A stretch of DNA of 64,000 bases. Source: Datnioides undecimradiatus. Taxonomy: Eukaryota > Chordata > Actinopteri > Lobotiformes > Datnioididae. The stretch covers positions 16,247,806 to 16,311,805 of the forward strand of contig WARS01000013.1 of the NCBI GenBank assembly GCA_008933995.1. The letters are read 5' to 3'. Below are positions 1 to 11,967 of the stretch, piece after piece. Positions within the stretch are counted from its first letter, which is position 1. Each line of letters starts with the position of its first letter. Position numbers and translations under genes: made by a program. The notes beneath the pieces were generated by a model. The model was not told the DNA's origin. It ran no database searches and was given only the letters and a program-made list of their open reading frames with translations.

Positions 1-3000
1 ATTTGGTCAGTTTGGGGGTTTTTAGCTTGCAAAAACAGACAATTTATAGTCATCACCATGTGTCTACTATTTTTTTAGACCTAACTATAATAGAAAATAA
101 AAAATAATGTGTTGTTTGAGTATTAAATCTGGCAATGGGCTCTGTAAACAAGTACAGTTAGACAGTAATGGGGACTGTATTCATTAGAGCTTCATATGCT
201 GCTGAGCATTTCAGAACAAACTGTACTCAGAGTGAAATAACTCAGATTTATAGTCTCATACAATTCACATGCTGTTTCCCAGCAACAGTTTTTTTATGTT
301 AAAGAACAAAACAACAAAAAACGTGGCTGTATGGAGGGACAAATAAAGACCATAAAAGTAAAACTAAATGCAGTTAGACACAGCAGGCGAGATGAGGAGC
401 GACAGAGGAGGAAAGGGATGGTTGTAAGAGTGTGGAGGTGGAGGAAAGCGGAGAGAAAAAGGGAGAAGTCTTGATGAAAGTGTTTGGGTCTGAGCTGTGT
501 CTCCATCGCACTGTCCCCATGTTGTGCTGTGGACAGCTTTGATTGTGAACATGAAGGAGAAGGAACCAAATCTTTCTGGACTCATGAAGACAGGAAATGT
601 GTCTGTGTGTGTCAATACATTGTCATCCCCTCTCTGTCCCTCTGCCGCCAGCTCATACACAAATGGTTATATTGTCTTCTAATTGCCTCCTTCTGCAGTT
701 AAGAAACATCATTGTTCATCATGTGGCTTTCTGTTCAGCATCTGTCAGTTTCAACACACACCTTTTTCTCTTGTCTTTATTTGTTCTTTCCAGCTTCTTT
801 TCCTTTCCCTTCTTCTTCCACAAGCCTTGGTTTCCAATGGCTCGCTATTTCAGGTCCATATTTTTGCTCTGCAATAAATAATTCAGGTAACAGGACAACA
901 CAAAGGCCCCTCAGTGAGAGCCTGGATGCTTCAACTCAAACCGTTTGGAGAGTCTGTCTGAATAATGGATTTGTTTCCCAATACCAAGTGTATTCTGGTC
1001 AATGACTGAAATGGCAAAAGGTGCACTCACTGCATGTGCAAGTTATCTTTCAGATCTCTCCTCAGCTATCATTTGAAGATATACATACATTAAACATGAG
1101 CCTCCTGAAGAGTTTTTGCTTGATTTTACTCCCTCTCATGGTTTCCCTTAAAACACTCTGTATTTCTCCATATTTCATGCCGTGCTGCTTGCTTCTTTCG
1201 ACTGCCCCTCAGCTCCATTATGAAATGAGCAAAAATATTTACCACAGAAATGACAATTGGGTTTCTGTGTGGAAAGTAAGCTTACAGACGCAGCTTTAGG
1301 CACAATTAATTGCTTTAAAACCCCCTGGACAGAGGGTCAATAAACCAATCGCACTGAAGCCGACCCCTGACCCTGTCACTGTGTTAATGCAGCTGTGAAG
1401 GTTAAGACAGTGTATAGCTGCAGTGTGCTTGAATTTGTTTGTGTACATCATGTCACATACTGTCACAAGTTTTAAGCAATTCCAGTTGAGCAGAAATAAA
1501 ATGAAATATAAAGTATAAAAATGCAAAAATATAATAAAGTAATTTTGATTTTTTTTTTTCAAATGGGGATAAAGTTTTTTGGATGTAATTGTGGAAATGG
1601 TGCCCCATCATGCTGTTTTAATTTCAGTTTTTCAATTATAATTCAGTTTCTCACAAAGTGGATGGAATGCTAACTGTGAAAATAGATGTCAGTTAGCTTA
1701 GCTTGCTAACATTAGCACTGATGCCCAATAATTTACTCTAATAAGCAACAGGCGCATGACGCACAGATTGTGAATGCAACAACTAAACACCTACACAATT
1801 TAATGCAGAAACAGCACAATACAACCTGATGCTTGTAAGATTTTTTCACAACAAAGCAACCCAGCACAGACGCAAACATACAAACATATATGATGACGCA
1901 CTCAGCCCCATAGACACGCATAAAAGTTAATTTTTGTTCTTGGAAATTGTGATGACAGTTTGTTCAGCTGTCTCTAAGAGACATAAAGAACATGAAGAAC
2001 GTGATCTGGTTAAAAACTCTAGAAACAGGTGTATGGATTGTTTTGTCAAATAATCTAAAAGATTATTGCAATATTAAACCCAACAGGGTCAATAAAAATG
2101 AAGGATTATATTCTTACAAAGTCTCAGATGCTGCCTATATTGTGTTTGTTGTTGTATGAGTGAAGGACAAACTTACATTTGTACAATATGATTATTGGAA
2201 AATAAAATTACTACTTAGGCACACAGTACAAAACAATAGGACTGCAATATTAGATGTGTACCCACATCTCACTTATTGCATCCATAGCTTTGTATTAAAT
2301 TGTCATATTGGCATTATAGAGCCATTTATTCACATTTGAAATGTCCATAACTTGATAGTAATCTTGGAAAAAAGTCACCATGATGCCACTTTTGTATTCG
2401 TCTTAACGTTTGAAGATTAAAGGCAGATGACCAGCTGGATATCAGAGTGAGTTGGGAATTCTGCATTCAATTTGTGTTTGTTTTCCATTTCATGAGCCGG
2501 TAGAGAAAATAATCCCTGAACATGAACAGTCCTGTAATACACCGCACCGCTGCTTCGGATGAGACTTTCATCCTCTCTGTATTCATCTACAGCTACAAGA
2601 CCACTTAGACTCAGCAGGTGTCCTGTTGTACAACTATGTCTGTATGTCTGTGTGTGTGTGCGTGTGCGTGTATGGGTAATAACACCGATGTGTGTGTCTT
2701 ACTCTCCCAGGCCGACTGTGCTTGGGATGAGCAGTGGCCTGAAAGTATTTTTCTCTGACATGACATTTTGTCTCCATCATGGCGCGTTGACTGGAGAGAG
2801 TGCTCAAATCACAGCTTGATGCCTCAATAGGGAGTCTATTTGCACTCGTTCACACGCAAATGCTCGTGGGTGTTTATTGTATAGGGGGAGTGTACATGGT
2901 CTATGTCCTCATGTTGACTCCAGCATTTCTGTCTTTGTTTTTGCTCGCTCTCTCACACTGTGGACTCCCAGGCTTGATGCTTCTATTCTTGTGCACTGCA

Positions 3001-3577
3001 CCCAAACATTGTGGTGACATTGTAATGACAATAACTGAATTCTTTTTGTGGCACAAAGGGGTAATTATGAGTCTCCTGGAGGCCAGACACTCAAAGAAGA
3101 ATAAGATTTCATTGATATATGTTAAAATATGATCATTAAATGGCCACCCTGATCATTCATTTCTTTTTGTCCTGCCACCACAGAGACATCTGACTCTCTC
3201 AACATGACAGAAACTTCATACTTTCCTCACAGCATTTTCCTCGGTTGAGTTGATGTTGTGATTAGATTTTCAGCCACCTTGATGCATAACTTTGCATCTT
3301 AATGAAGAAAAGCTGATTTACTTCCTACTGGTACAGCCCCGTGATGCTTTGAGATGTGGAGTTCATGTCAACCCCCATGTGTTAACGTGAAGAGAGATGT
3401 GTTGAAATCCTTTGCTGATAAATGTGTTGTTAGCTCAATACCATAGGTTTAATATTTCAGCCACAATGGAAGTTTTTAGTGGCTCTTATATGGAGATGAA
3501 GAAAAAAACTGTGGAAAATGCAAATAAGCATGTAATTTAGAAGTAAAATAATCTAAAGCTAACTTGAGATCACTATT
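1..3577. other. non-coding stretch, no gene recognised
   Basis: I see no exon with recognisable protein similarity and no RNA gene here. Open frames are short and of low complexity. A (TG)n-like run lies around 2650-2675. The stretch is AT-rich with many scattered homopolymers, typical of intergenic or intronic fish DNA. It may hold upstream non-coding exons of the GPCR gene starting at 9583, but nothing in the sequence pins one down. Confidence 0.6.
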
Positions 3578-3970
3578 TGCTAGCAGCGTGGCCCGTGAGA
3601 TGTAGGTTGTCCACCACTTTGGTCGAGACTGAAATATTTCTACAACTCTTGGATTGATTGACTTTAAATTTGGTACAGGTATTCATGTCCACTTTAGGAT
3701 TAATTGTAATAACCCTGGAAGTAACCTGACTTTTTAGGTCAACATCATTTAATTTGTCCGATACTTTGGTTATTCTGCAAAACATGCAGTGTCACATGTG
3801 ACATGCTCACCAGCCTCAAATGTACTTGTGTACTAATGCTCAGAAACAATTCCTAGCATGCTAACATGCTAAACTATGATACTGCACATGGTAAACATTA
3901 AATCATGTAAGCATGCTGACTTTAGCATTTTGCTTAAAGCATTGCTGTGCAGTGCAGAGATGCAAGCATG
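3578..3970 (+). mobile_element. diverged copy of a common teleost interspersed repeat
   Basis: The segment starts near TGCTAGCAGCGTGG, passes through CACTTTGGTCGAGACTGAAA and AATTTGGTACAGGTATTCAT, and ends in the TAGCATGCTAACATGCTAAA / TTGCTTAAAGCATTGCTGTG part. I recognise this as a high-copy non-autonomous repeat of fish genomes, probably a DNA-transposon derivative. A second, reverse-oriented and truncated copy lies at about 48162-48297, which supports repeat status from within the window. No coding capacity. Boundaries are approximate. Confidence 0.6.
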
Positions 3971-5138
3971 ACTCCTGTCACATTTCCCCAAAAGATTCTA
4001 AAATTAACTTTTAACTTTGCATTATAAAACAGTAATATGCCCATGGTGCTTGATTTGATTTAATTATGATCTGTCCTAAAGTGTGGAAAAAAACAACTTT
4101 ATTTTCTAAATCATTGCCATAAAAAAAAAAATTAAAATGTATTCCCATTACCCTCTGTGTACTTTTATTCTGCATTCCTGTCTTCTCACTCTGTGACATT
4201 TTGACAACCTGTTACATGAGCTTGTCTCACAGGAATAGTGAGATTATCTTTGCTGCCATTCATCTTTTTAATCTTTGTGCTGCTGCTTCTGGGAAATGCT
4301 GATGTGACTATAGCTGTTCAATTATACATGCTATACAGTCTCTTGTCACATTTTTTCTGGCTTACTGCACCAGAGGGGAAAAGGCTGCGGAGCATCACTT
4401 AGATCTGCGTGGAAAGTGGTCGCTCTGGATGTGGTGTACCACTTTGTGAATTAACCCGCTCTTGCTGAGGCTTCGATATTCAGTTAAAGTGAAAAATGTT
4501 CCTCTATATTCGGATCAGCCTCTGGTGTTGGGGAGTTGTTTTGTGAAGAAGTGCTGTAATTAAAACCTGCATTGATTTCATATGTTCCCCAGAACCACTT
4601 TCAACAATGCCAGGGGGCCGGGCTTGAATTGTGGCATTCAAGTCTGACTGTTCATGTGGCTAAGCCAATATTGTTTAATGTGGCCGATGGTGTAAAATGA
4701 CACAAAAGTTCTTGCTTTTTAAATCTGCTTCCAAAACCTGACTATTTATTATCACTATTTAGCTTTAAATTGCTGAAAAGCTTTCAACTTGATTATCCTG
4801 AAGAACGCTGGCATTAGTTGAGATCACAAACCAACAAATCACTTATTCATAAACAAGTAGCATAAGAAATAACCCATAAAACATTTGAAATCTTTACATA
4901 TAAATACAGCGAAATGAGATTAAACACAAGGCTGAGACTCTTGTCCTAACTGAATCAAAAACGAAGGATTAGGACTTCGATTTGAAGTCAAGTGCTGTGC
5001 AGAATAAAATGAATTTATTTGCATTTTACATACAGTTGTGTGTACATTTTTGCATTTTGCAATTACCAAGAATAACATCGGTTTATTATGAAACAACAAA
5101 ACATGCTCAGAAGTAACAGGTACATCACAATACTTTGA
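3971..5138. other. non-coding stretch, no gene recognised
   Basis: No gene, RNA or mobile element recognised. The part from about 4380 to 4700 is less AT-rich than its surroundings and could be a conserved regulatory block, but this cannot be judged without a cross-species alignment. Confidence 0.5.
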
Positions 5139-5395
5139 CATTTTGGGAAATATTATTATTTGCTTTCATAACAAGGGTGAGATGAGAAGATTGGATTGAT
5201 GCCTCTACGGTAAATATGAAGTTGGAGTTAGCAGCCTGTTAGCTTAGCTTAGCTTAGCATAAAGGCTCAAAGCAGGGGGAAATGGCTAGCTCAGCTCTGT
5301 TTTGTTATCACAGATAATAAAATGTACTTGTAAAATTACCCAGGCTAGCTGATTCAACCTGTTTCCAGTCTTTATACTAAGTCAAGCTAACCAAA
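5139..5395. mobile_element. palindromic MITE relic (hairpin type)
   Basis: The left end reads CATTTTGGGAAATATTATTATTTGC. A left arm around 5227-5290 (GTTAGCTTAGCTTAGC, then ATAAAGGCTCAAAGCAGG, then GGCTAGCTCAG) is matched in reverse complement by a right arm around 5341-5395 (GCTAGCTGATTCAACC, then TGTTTCCAGTCTTTATACTA, then AGCTAACC). This is a foldback element. The same family, with a better preserved pair of outer ends, occurs at 11968-12399. I recognise the family as a common non-autonomous fish DNA element; the transposase superfamily is not determinable here. Confidence 0.6.
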
Positions 5396-5720
5396 TGTTC
5401 ATATGTACCAAAGATGAGGCTGCCAAAGTATTTATTTAACCTCTGGCTACCAGTGAAGGATTCAAACTGCAAAATCAGATTCCATTGTCAAGAGAAAACT
5501 CATATTACTTACTGGTTCTGGGCATCAGCACCTGAAATAAAGTTGTCTGTGAAAATGTGTTATTACTCTCTCATTCGCCCTCATTACACCGTCTGAGGGT
5601 AAAGGGAAAAGGTGTTGCTGCGACAGTGTTACCACTAATTAACCTGATGTCACATTTTCTTGGTCCTCAGTATGTCAGGGTCTAAGTGAGATTATTACCT
5701 ACTGCAAAGTGAGAAACTAG

Positions 5721-5721
<1 letters not shown>

Positions 5722-5757
<36 letters not shown>
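5722..5757. repeat. (CA)18 microsatellite
   Basis: Uninterrupted CA dinucleotide run of 36 bases, directly visible. Confidence 0.95.
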
Positions 5758-5759
<2 letters not shown>

Positions 5760-8700
5760 CACCTGGTGCACTCCCTGGTGAGCGTCTTTCCACTCACAAA
5801 CGTGTTAATTAGGAGGCCATCTTAAGAAATACACCTGGCTTCACACTGGCCTTCCTCTGACTCACTGCTAGTTAAAGGAAGCTCTGTTGCTGTTTTCTGA
5901 TAAGCTTTCACTCAGATTCAGAGATGAATAGTGCCTTACAAGGTCTAACCAGGGAGTCTCGAGGTCGCTCAAATTCTGGTCACTCATTGAGAAGAAAAAG
6001 CGTATTAACCAGCTTGTGGATAAAAGAGAGTGTGAAACACAGCGGGGTCAGACACGAGGCGCTTTGGGTCAAAGCAGGGTCATATTGATTGATTTTTCAT
6101 ACTTCTGCTTCACATTAATGTTCCTTGCACTTCAGGCTTTTATTTTAAAGAAAGATTAAAAAGTGGTGCAAGCATAAAACAAGTTTAACTGAATGGTTTT
6201 AAGAAGAAAACTTAAACTTACAAAAATTATAGTGTAAAGATCACACAGAAACGTAACTCCCTAAAAGTAGAGCATGCAAACTCTTATGTAATACTTAAAT
6301 TACATGAGAAAACACGAGAAAACTTGGAGCTCCATTCTCCATCAGCTCCAGCAGTTTTGTACAACCAGACTGCTTTTCCGCTGCCATTTTAGGATTGGCA
6401 ATATCTGTCCACCTGCTAAGCATCTAACCTGTGCAGTCATCATGCAGCCTTTCACTCAGGCAATCATGTGCAGAGTCTTTTGGGACTGAAAAAGTCTGTT
6501 GGGGACTGCGAGGAAACCAGGAAACCAGCAGCAGTTACAGTGAAGCTGATGTAAGGCTGATGTTAAAAAAAATAAAAAAAAGCTGCCACCTCTGCTCCCT
6601 GGGGCATCTTGTTTACCAGTACTGCTGGCTCGCCCTTCTTGTCTATTTCCTTCCCTCATATTTTCTGTAATCTGCCTCCACTCACTTCAACAGGCGTTTC
6701 AGATGTCCTACTTCTAGGTGATGCATGCCCCCCCCTCCCCCTTAAACAAGAATCCACTACCTCTCTACATTTTCATGCCCATGCCCTTATTCCCCTTATC
6801 TTCACTCTAACATTTCCAGCCTCTGGTGCGAATCAGACAGTCTGCTCACGATCGGACCAGCTGGAAACCTCCAACATAAGTCTCAGCAAAGTGGCTGCCA
6901 GACTGTGCACATGCACACCTTCAATTCTTCACTGGCTGTTTTCACCCTGTATTTTTTTTTTCACTTTACTTGCCCCCAATGTCTTCTTACATTGCCATGA
7001 CATATGTGCAATAGTTGTAAAGTAAACCATAAATATACATCTTCCAACTGCCTCCCTCACAAAGGCAGCACTGTAGAAACTTGCCTCTTGTTTCCATCAA
7101 GTCTCTAAGAGTGCTGGTGGTCTTTGGGGACTTCCATTTCCTCCCACATCCTGCTGTTTACAGTGCCTAGGGAGAACATGAATACATGAAAGTCAACAGA
7201 CAAGCAGACACTGAAGTGTGTATTATTAAAAGCAATATTCAATACAAGAGTAGCAGACAGTTATATCATTTTACTTTCCTGTTTACATTTTGACTGAACT
7301 CCACAGACCAATGAGAGGACAGCAATATTTGATTTCTTTTTTCCTCATCTTTAATTTTACTGTAGGAATGTGACATGTTGTTTCAAGCTCTCTGTTTTGT
7401 AGTTGAGATGTTTTAACACCACTACTCTACCTTCTCACTGTCACTAGCATGGTGTCACCATAGAGCTGGTGACACACACTTAACTACTATGGCACCTGTG
7501 TCCTCATTAATCTAGACCCTTGTAGTGTGGTTGCCACGGCAACAGAAACTAGTAGAAAATGAGTCCATCACTCAACTGGATGTCTTCTTTTTTCCCAGAG
7601 TGGAGTTGCACTGAGCTTGAGAGTTGATTTGTTGTGTTTGTCTGTTTCCCATCCTTTTGACTCGCAGGCTCATCATCAGATTTTTTCAAACGAAAGGCTG
7701 ATTCTGAGGTTTTCACTTCTTGATGAATTTGGAGGAAGGGAAGCTGTGATTTTAATCGTTCTATTGATTTCCCGCAGGTGCAATCAGTAGTCACCTTCTA
7801 ATCAATGACGACTACCGTGTATTACACACTACCTTTAATCTTAGGGTTGTCAATACAAAACAGTGAGATATCTCTGTGTGCAGACCATGGCCCACATGCT
7901 CTGTATCACAACTACAATAGGAAACTATAACAAAAGACACCAATGACCTGCAAGCTGCAACACTGAATAACAACAGCCAACACTTGTCTCGACTGACTGT
8001 TTGGATCCAGATATTGAAGTGTAGTCAGCACTTGTACATTGGATAGAGTGAGTTTATTTTTATCCTATGCAATGGCATTTATGTTACTGAAAGTTATAAA
8101 ATTACCCCTACCAATGGAAGACTAAATGTAAATTATTGTTGAGTTTACACCAGTATTTGTTATAACAGGAGAAGTGACCACCAAAAATGTGAATTTTTCT
8201 GAACAAACTTATTATCAATTGGCACAATACCATCATGCACTGGTGTTTAATGGGTGGTATTACAAATTCTTTTAAAAATCACCTGAAAAGCCTGTAGTTA
8301 AAATGGAAATGTCGAGAGTCGTTGCTATGGAAATGTTACACCATCCTGCCTGGTGGCACTGGACCAGTGCATTGGAAGTAGCTACGTGTTTCACCTCATC
8401 TCATTGTGAATTTTTGGTCTGAACTGGGCTTAAAGTTAGAGTTAACTTACCTAAAGAGCAATCTTTAGTTGGCTTAGCTGTAAAGCTCTAGTGATCTAAA
8501 TGCATTGTATGTTGTTTGTTTATCAGAACACTGACAGATAAGATGTCTGGTGTAACTATTTCTTTTTCTGCAACGCTGTTGGTTCAGTGAAGCTGTGAAG
8601 TGAACCAGTTGAGATGCTGCACACATACAGTATGCCATGCAGATAAAATGTTGACAGAGCCCAGATTTAGTACTTGTGTTAAGCTGAACTAAACACCTCC

Positions 8701-9471
8701 TAAATTGAAGCAAACGGCTAAAACAGCAAGAGGCCTGCTTCTATTCACACAGTTCTCCCTAAAATTTATGACTGATTTTTACCTTTTTGCTCATTTTGCC
8801 ACTATGCCTTGAAGTCCTTCCACAGTGTATTTCAGTTAAATGACTCTTCAGATATGAAGTGAATTAACTTAAGTAGTCATCAGTTTAGCTGTAACCCCCT
8901 GGGCACTGATACTCCTTTGGCACATGAGGTATGTTAAATAAATCATGTGGCCTGCTACGCCCAGGAGAGCAGGGATCATAACCAATTTTGCAAAAGTTGC
9001 TGAATGTGTTGTTTTTACTGATCTAATGAGAGGGCAGCTGATTGCCTGCGGGTCTGATTACTTAGCTTCATTCAATTTGTCCATTCCCCTGAGCTCCGGC
9101 TACACATTAGTTATGGCTTATTGTGGCATCCCGTGGTTCAGACAGCTTGCGTGCAGGTCTCAGGCAGTGCCTGAGCCAAAATCGTAATCAGAGATACTGA
9201 AAGGAAACAGATTGAAGGCTGGATTGTTGCATAATGTAGCACCTGTTCAATCTGCAGATGCTGGGGTCGGTGTATATTTATAAAGATAGATAGATAGTGT
9301 AGATAGTACACATAGATTTTTTCTTCTTTTGGGTTGTGATCACTGTGCTATAACCTTTCTATCCAATGTTATGTTGAGATGTCTGACATGCAATGAGAGA
9401 GAAAATGTGTTTTGATTCTCTCCTCCACACTTCATTTCTCATCTGTCTGCATTGTGTTCCTGTCTCCCCAG
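5758..9471. other. non-coding stretch upstream of gpr22
   Basis: No coding exon recognised. The block from about 8890 to 9190 is more GC-balanced and holds TAAT/ATTA motifs (CTAATGAG, GATTACTTAG), so it is a candidate regulatory block in the intron or upstream region of gpr22. A short GATA-type run is at about 9286-9296. The stretch ends in a polypyrimidine tract and CCCCAG acceptor at 9471. Confidence 0.5.
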
Positions 9472-9582
9472 TGCTGTCACCAAGCTGTTATTCATCCCTG
9501 CATCATGGAGGCTCAGCCTGGTGCATCATGGGAGCTCATCAACGGTGTGACAGATACAATATATGAGGGCTGAGAGGTCGTC
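9472..9582 (+). promoter_or_regulatory. gpr22: gpr22 5' leader exon with upstream ORFs
   Basis: A good 3' splice site (polypyrimidine tract ending CTGTCTCCCCAG at 9471) precedes the coding start by 111 bases, so the leader is probably spliced. Three upstream ATGs lie between it and the main start. ATG 9505 opens a 22-codon uORF ending at TGA 9571-9573, in frame with the receptor. ATG 9528 opens a 12-codon uORF ending at 9566. ATG 9563 opens a frame overlapping the receptor start, running to 9796. The first two have A at -3 and G at +4, a strong initiation context. The main ATG at 9583 has G at -3 and G at +4. Such a leader is expected to lower or regulate receptor translation; that is inference. 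Confidence 0.6.
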
Positions 9583-11124
9583 ATGGAGACTGACAGTTAC
9601 ACCTCTGGTCCAGGCCCCACTGACTGGGTTGGGACGTTGGCTGGCTTGGAGGGAATGGGAGTCCTTCAGGAGCAGGGAGGAGGGGGCTCGTCCATCAGCT
9701 CCCCGTCCTGGTACATGCCGTACTCACTGGGCTTTCAGGTGTCACTCACTGCCTTCCTCATGTTGGAGCTGGTGTTGGGGTTCAGCAGCAACCTGACAGT
9801 GCTGGTGCTCTACTGCTCTCAATCCAATTTAGTGGATTCTGTGAGCAATATGGTGACTGTTAATCTGCACGTGCTGGATGTGGCGGTGTGTGTGCTGTGT
9901 CTGCCCCTCACTCTGGTGGTTGTGCTGCTGCCTCCAGGACCAAACCTGGCCCTGCTCTGCTGTTTCCATGAGGCCTGTGTCACCTTCGCCAGCATAGCCA
10001 CAGCCATAAACATCCTGGTTATCAGCTTGGACAGATATGACATCTCAGTGCGGCCCGCCAACAGGCTGCTGACAACACGTAGAGCATCACTGCTCCTGGC
10101 CGCTGTTTGGGTCACCTCAGTGGCTGTGTTTTTTATCCCATTCTTGGAGGTGCAGTGGTCCAATGGAGAAGGAGCTGAGGAGAGAGGGCAGGTGACACCG
10201 ATCTCTCCACAAGTCATCAGTGCCACAGTGGTGCCAGCATGGCGTAACCGGACTCTGCTGTGTGTTGGCGGGCAGGGCTACCACACAGGCCTGGGTATGT
10301 ACTACCATCTTATCCTGCAGGTACCAATCTTCTTCACCACTGTGGCAGTCATGCTCTTCACCTACTCCAAAATACTGAGGGCTTTAAACATCCGCATTGG
10401 CTCCCACATGAAGAAGAGCCAGCGGTTCAGGGGTCCCTCCTGTAGGGGGCGCTACAAGAAACAGAAAAAAAAGAAGGCGGAGGTCAGAATGACTGACGGT
10501 GGGGAGGTAGGAGGAGAGCAGGGCACCACAGATGGTACCAAACAGCTCAACCACCCTCCCCTCATCCCCTCCCCCATCCCCACCCCCACAGCAACTTCCC
10601 CCCCTGCCTTGTCTTCTTCTGCCCCGCTTGTCACCTCTGACATAGGTGCTGCGACCCACATGCCTGCCACCATGGGCGTCCAGGCCTCTGTGTCAGCAAT
10701 CATTGCTTTAAGACGGGCAGTGCGGCGGCACAGGGATCGACGGGAGCGACAGAGGAGGGTCTTCAGGATGTCCCTCATCATTATTACCACCTTCCTGGGC
10801 TGTTGGGCACCCCTCTCTGTTACCAACGTTTTGATCCTGGGCATAGGCCCCAGCGACGCCCTGGTTAGCCTGCGTCTGTGGTTCTTAGCCCTTGCCTATG
10901 GCACCACCGTCTCCCACCCTCTGCTCTACGCCTTCACCCGGCAGAAGCTGCGACGTGCCCTCCGTGCCAAGGTGAAGAAGAGGGTGGTGTCCCTGCTCCA
11001 GGTAGACCCTTCACCTGGGGGCACCGTCATACACAACTCCTGGGTGGAGAACAGGAAAACCAGCAGGCAGGTGCGGCTAGAAGCGAGTGAAGGTACTGAC
11101 CGCTGCCTGGCAGAGGTCCTGTGA
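9583..11124 (+). CDS. gpr22: G protein-coupled receptor 22 (orphan class A GPCR)
   Basis: This intronless frame encodes 513 residues of a rhodopsin-class receptor. Predicted membrane segments are near residues 50-77, 85-112, 122-149, 167-190, 241-263, 392-418 and 430-452. The N1.50 region reads GFSSNLTVLVLY. Helix 3 ends in DRY (150-152), followed by DISVRPANR, a GPR22 signature. Helix 6 has CWAP (407-410). Helix 7 has HPLLY in place of the usual NPxxY, as in GPR22. The segments LTAFLMLELVLGFSSN and AYGTTVSHPLLYAFTRQK match the family as I remember it. NRT (222-224) is a possible glycosylation site in the second extracellular loop. Mammalian GPR22 is about 433 residues; the excess here lies in a long second extracellular loop and an intracellular loop 3 of about 130 residues with a KKQKKKK run and a Pro/Ser/Thr-rich part. 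The ligand is unknown; mammalian GPR22 is reported in brain and heart. The family is confident; which teleost paralogue is not. Confidence 0.93.
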   Translation: METDSYTSGPGPTDWVGTLAGLEGMGVLQEQGGGGSSISSPSWYMPYSLGFQVSLTAFLMLELVLGFSSNLTVLVLYCSQSNLVDSVSNMVTVNLHVLDVAVCVLCLPLTLVVVLLPPGPNLALLCCFHEACVTFASIATAINILVISLDRYDISVRPANRLLTTRRASLLLAAVWVTSVAVFFIPFLEVQWSNGEGAEERGQVTPISPQVISATVVPAWRNRTLLCVGGQGYHTGLGMYYHLILQVPIFFTTVAVMLFTYSKILRALNIRIGSHMKKSQRFRGPSCRGRYKKQKKKKAEVRMTDGGEVGGEQGTTDGTKQLNHPPLIPSPIPTPTATSPPALSSSAPLVTSDIGAATHMPATMGVQASVSAIIALRRAVRRHRDRRERQRRVFRMSLIIITTFLGCWAPLSVTNVLILGIGPSDALVSLRLWFLALAYGTTVSHPLLYAFTRQKLRRALRAKVKKRVVSLLQVDPSPGGTVIHNSWVENRKTSRQVRLEASEGTDRCLAEVL

Positions 11125-11967
11125 GACTGCCACACATAATTAAAAACTAGAATACAGTCACAGGTGTGTTCCATTATGAGACTCTCTGGTGCGTGACGCC
11201 AGTGTCAGAAATGTGAAAAACACATTTCCACCCCTGGGAGATGTTCTAATGTAACCACCAGCAGAAAGCCCATGCTAAACACAGTTAACATTCACTTCAG
11301 ACGGCAGCAGGAGCAGGAAGCTGTCATCACTGTGTTGTGCGCAGCCTCTGCAGCTGAAGGAAGTCATACACTAACAAACACACAACTGTATATAATTTGC
11401 ACTTAAACAGTGAAGTCTGTTTACATATGGAAGTAATATGATAGAGCTTTCTCGTAGTGGTGCTGACCTAACTGCTCCAAAAACTGCATTTAGCCAGCAG
11501 ATGATCAGATCAGCCACCCATTCAAATGGTCCAAGGCAGCTTTAAAAAAATGTTGATACACTTAAAATTAATGCATTTTCAAAAATACGAATTGAATGTA
11601 TTTAATATTGTCTCTTCCTTAATTCTGCTCTGAAGGTTTGGTGAGATTGTATGTTGTGTATTCTGATATAAAAGGGGAACATTTATACTTAAGATATGAA
11701 GATGTGTCAGGGTTTAGGAGGACAAGTCCAGGGAGAGGAGGAGGGGAACAAGTCAGAGAACAATTAAAGGCTGAAATATTAAATGCAATTTTGCTTTAAC
11801 TTAACTAATTATTAAATGTTACAGTGTGTATAAAACCTTGCAAAGCTCCATCGTATAAATGCAACTGTTTTGCTCCCCAATTTGTATAAAATGGTGTAAT
11901 AACTTATTGATGTTTTGCATATACTGCTGGAAGAATGCAAGGCAGATTGTTTAAAGTGTAGGTCGTA

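Noticed and set aside
6609..7025. 138-codon open frame upstream of gpr22
   Set aside because: The translation follows C/T-rich sequence and has no domain or conserved motif.
10452..10844. 130-codon antisense frame over gpr22
   Set aside because: Shadow of the GC-rich receptor frame; no independent features.
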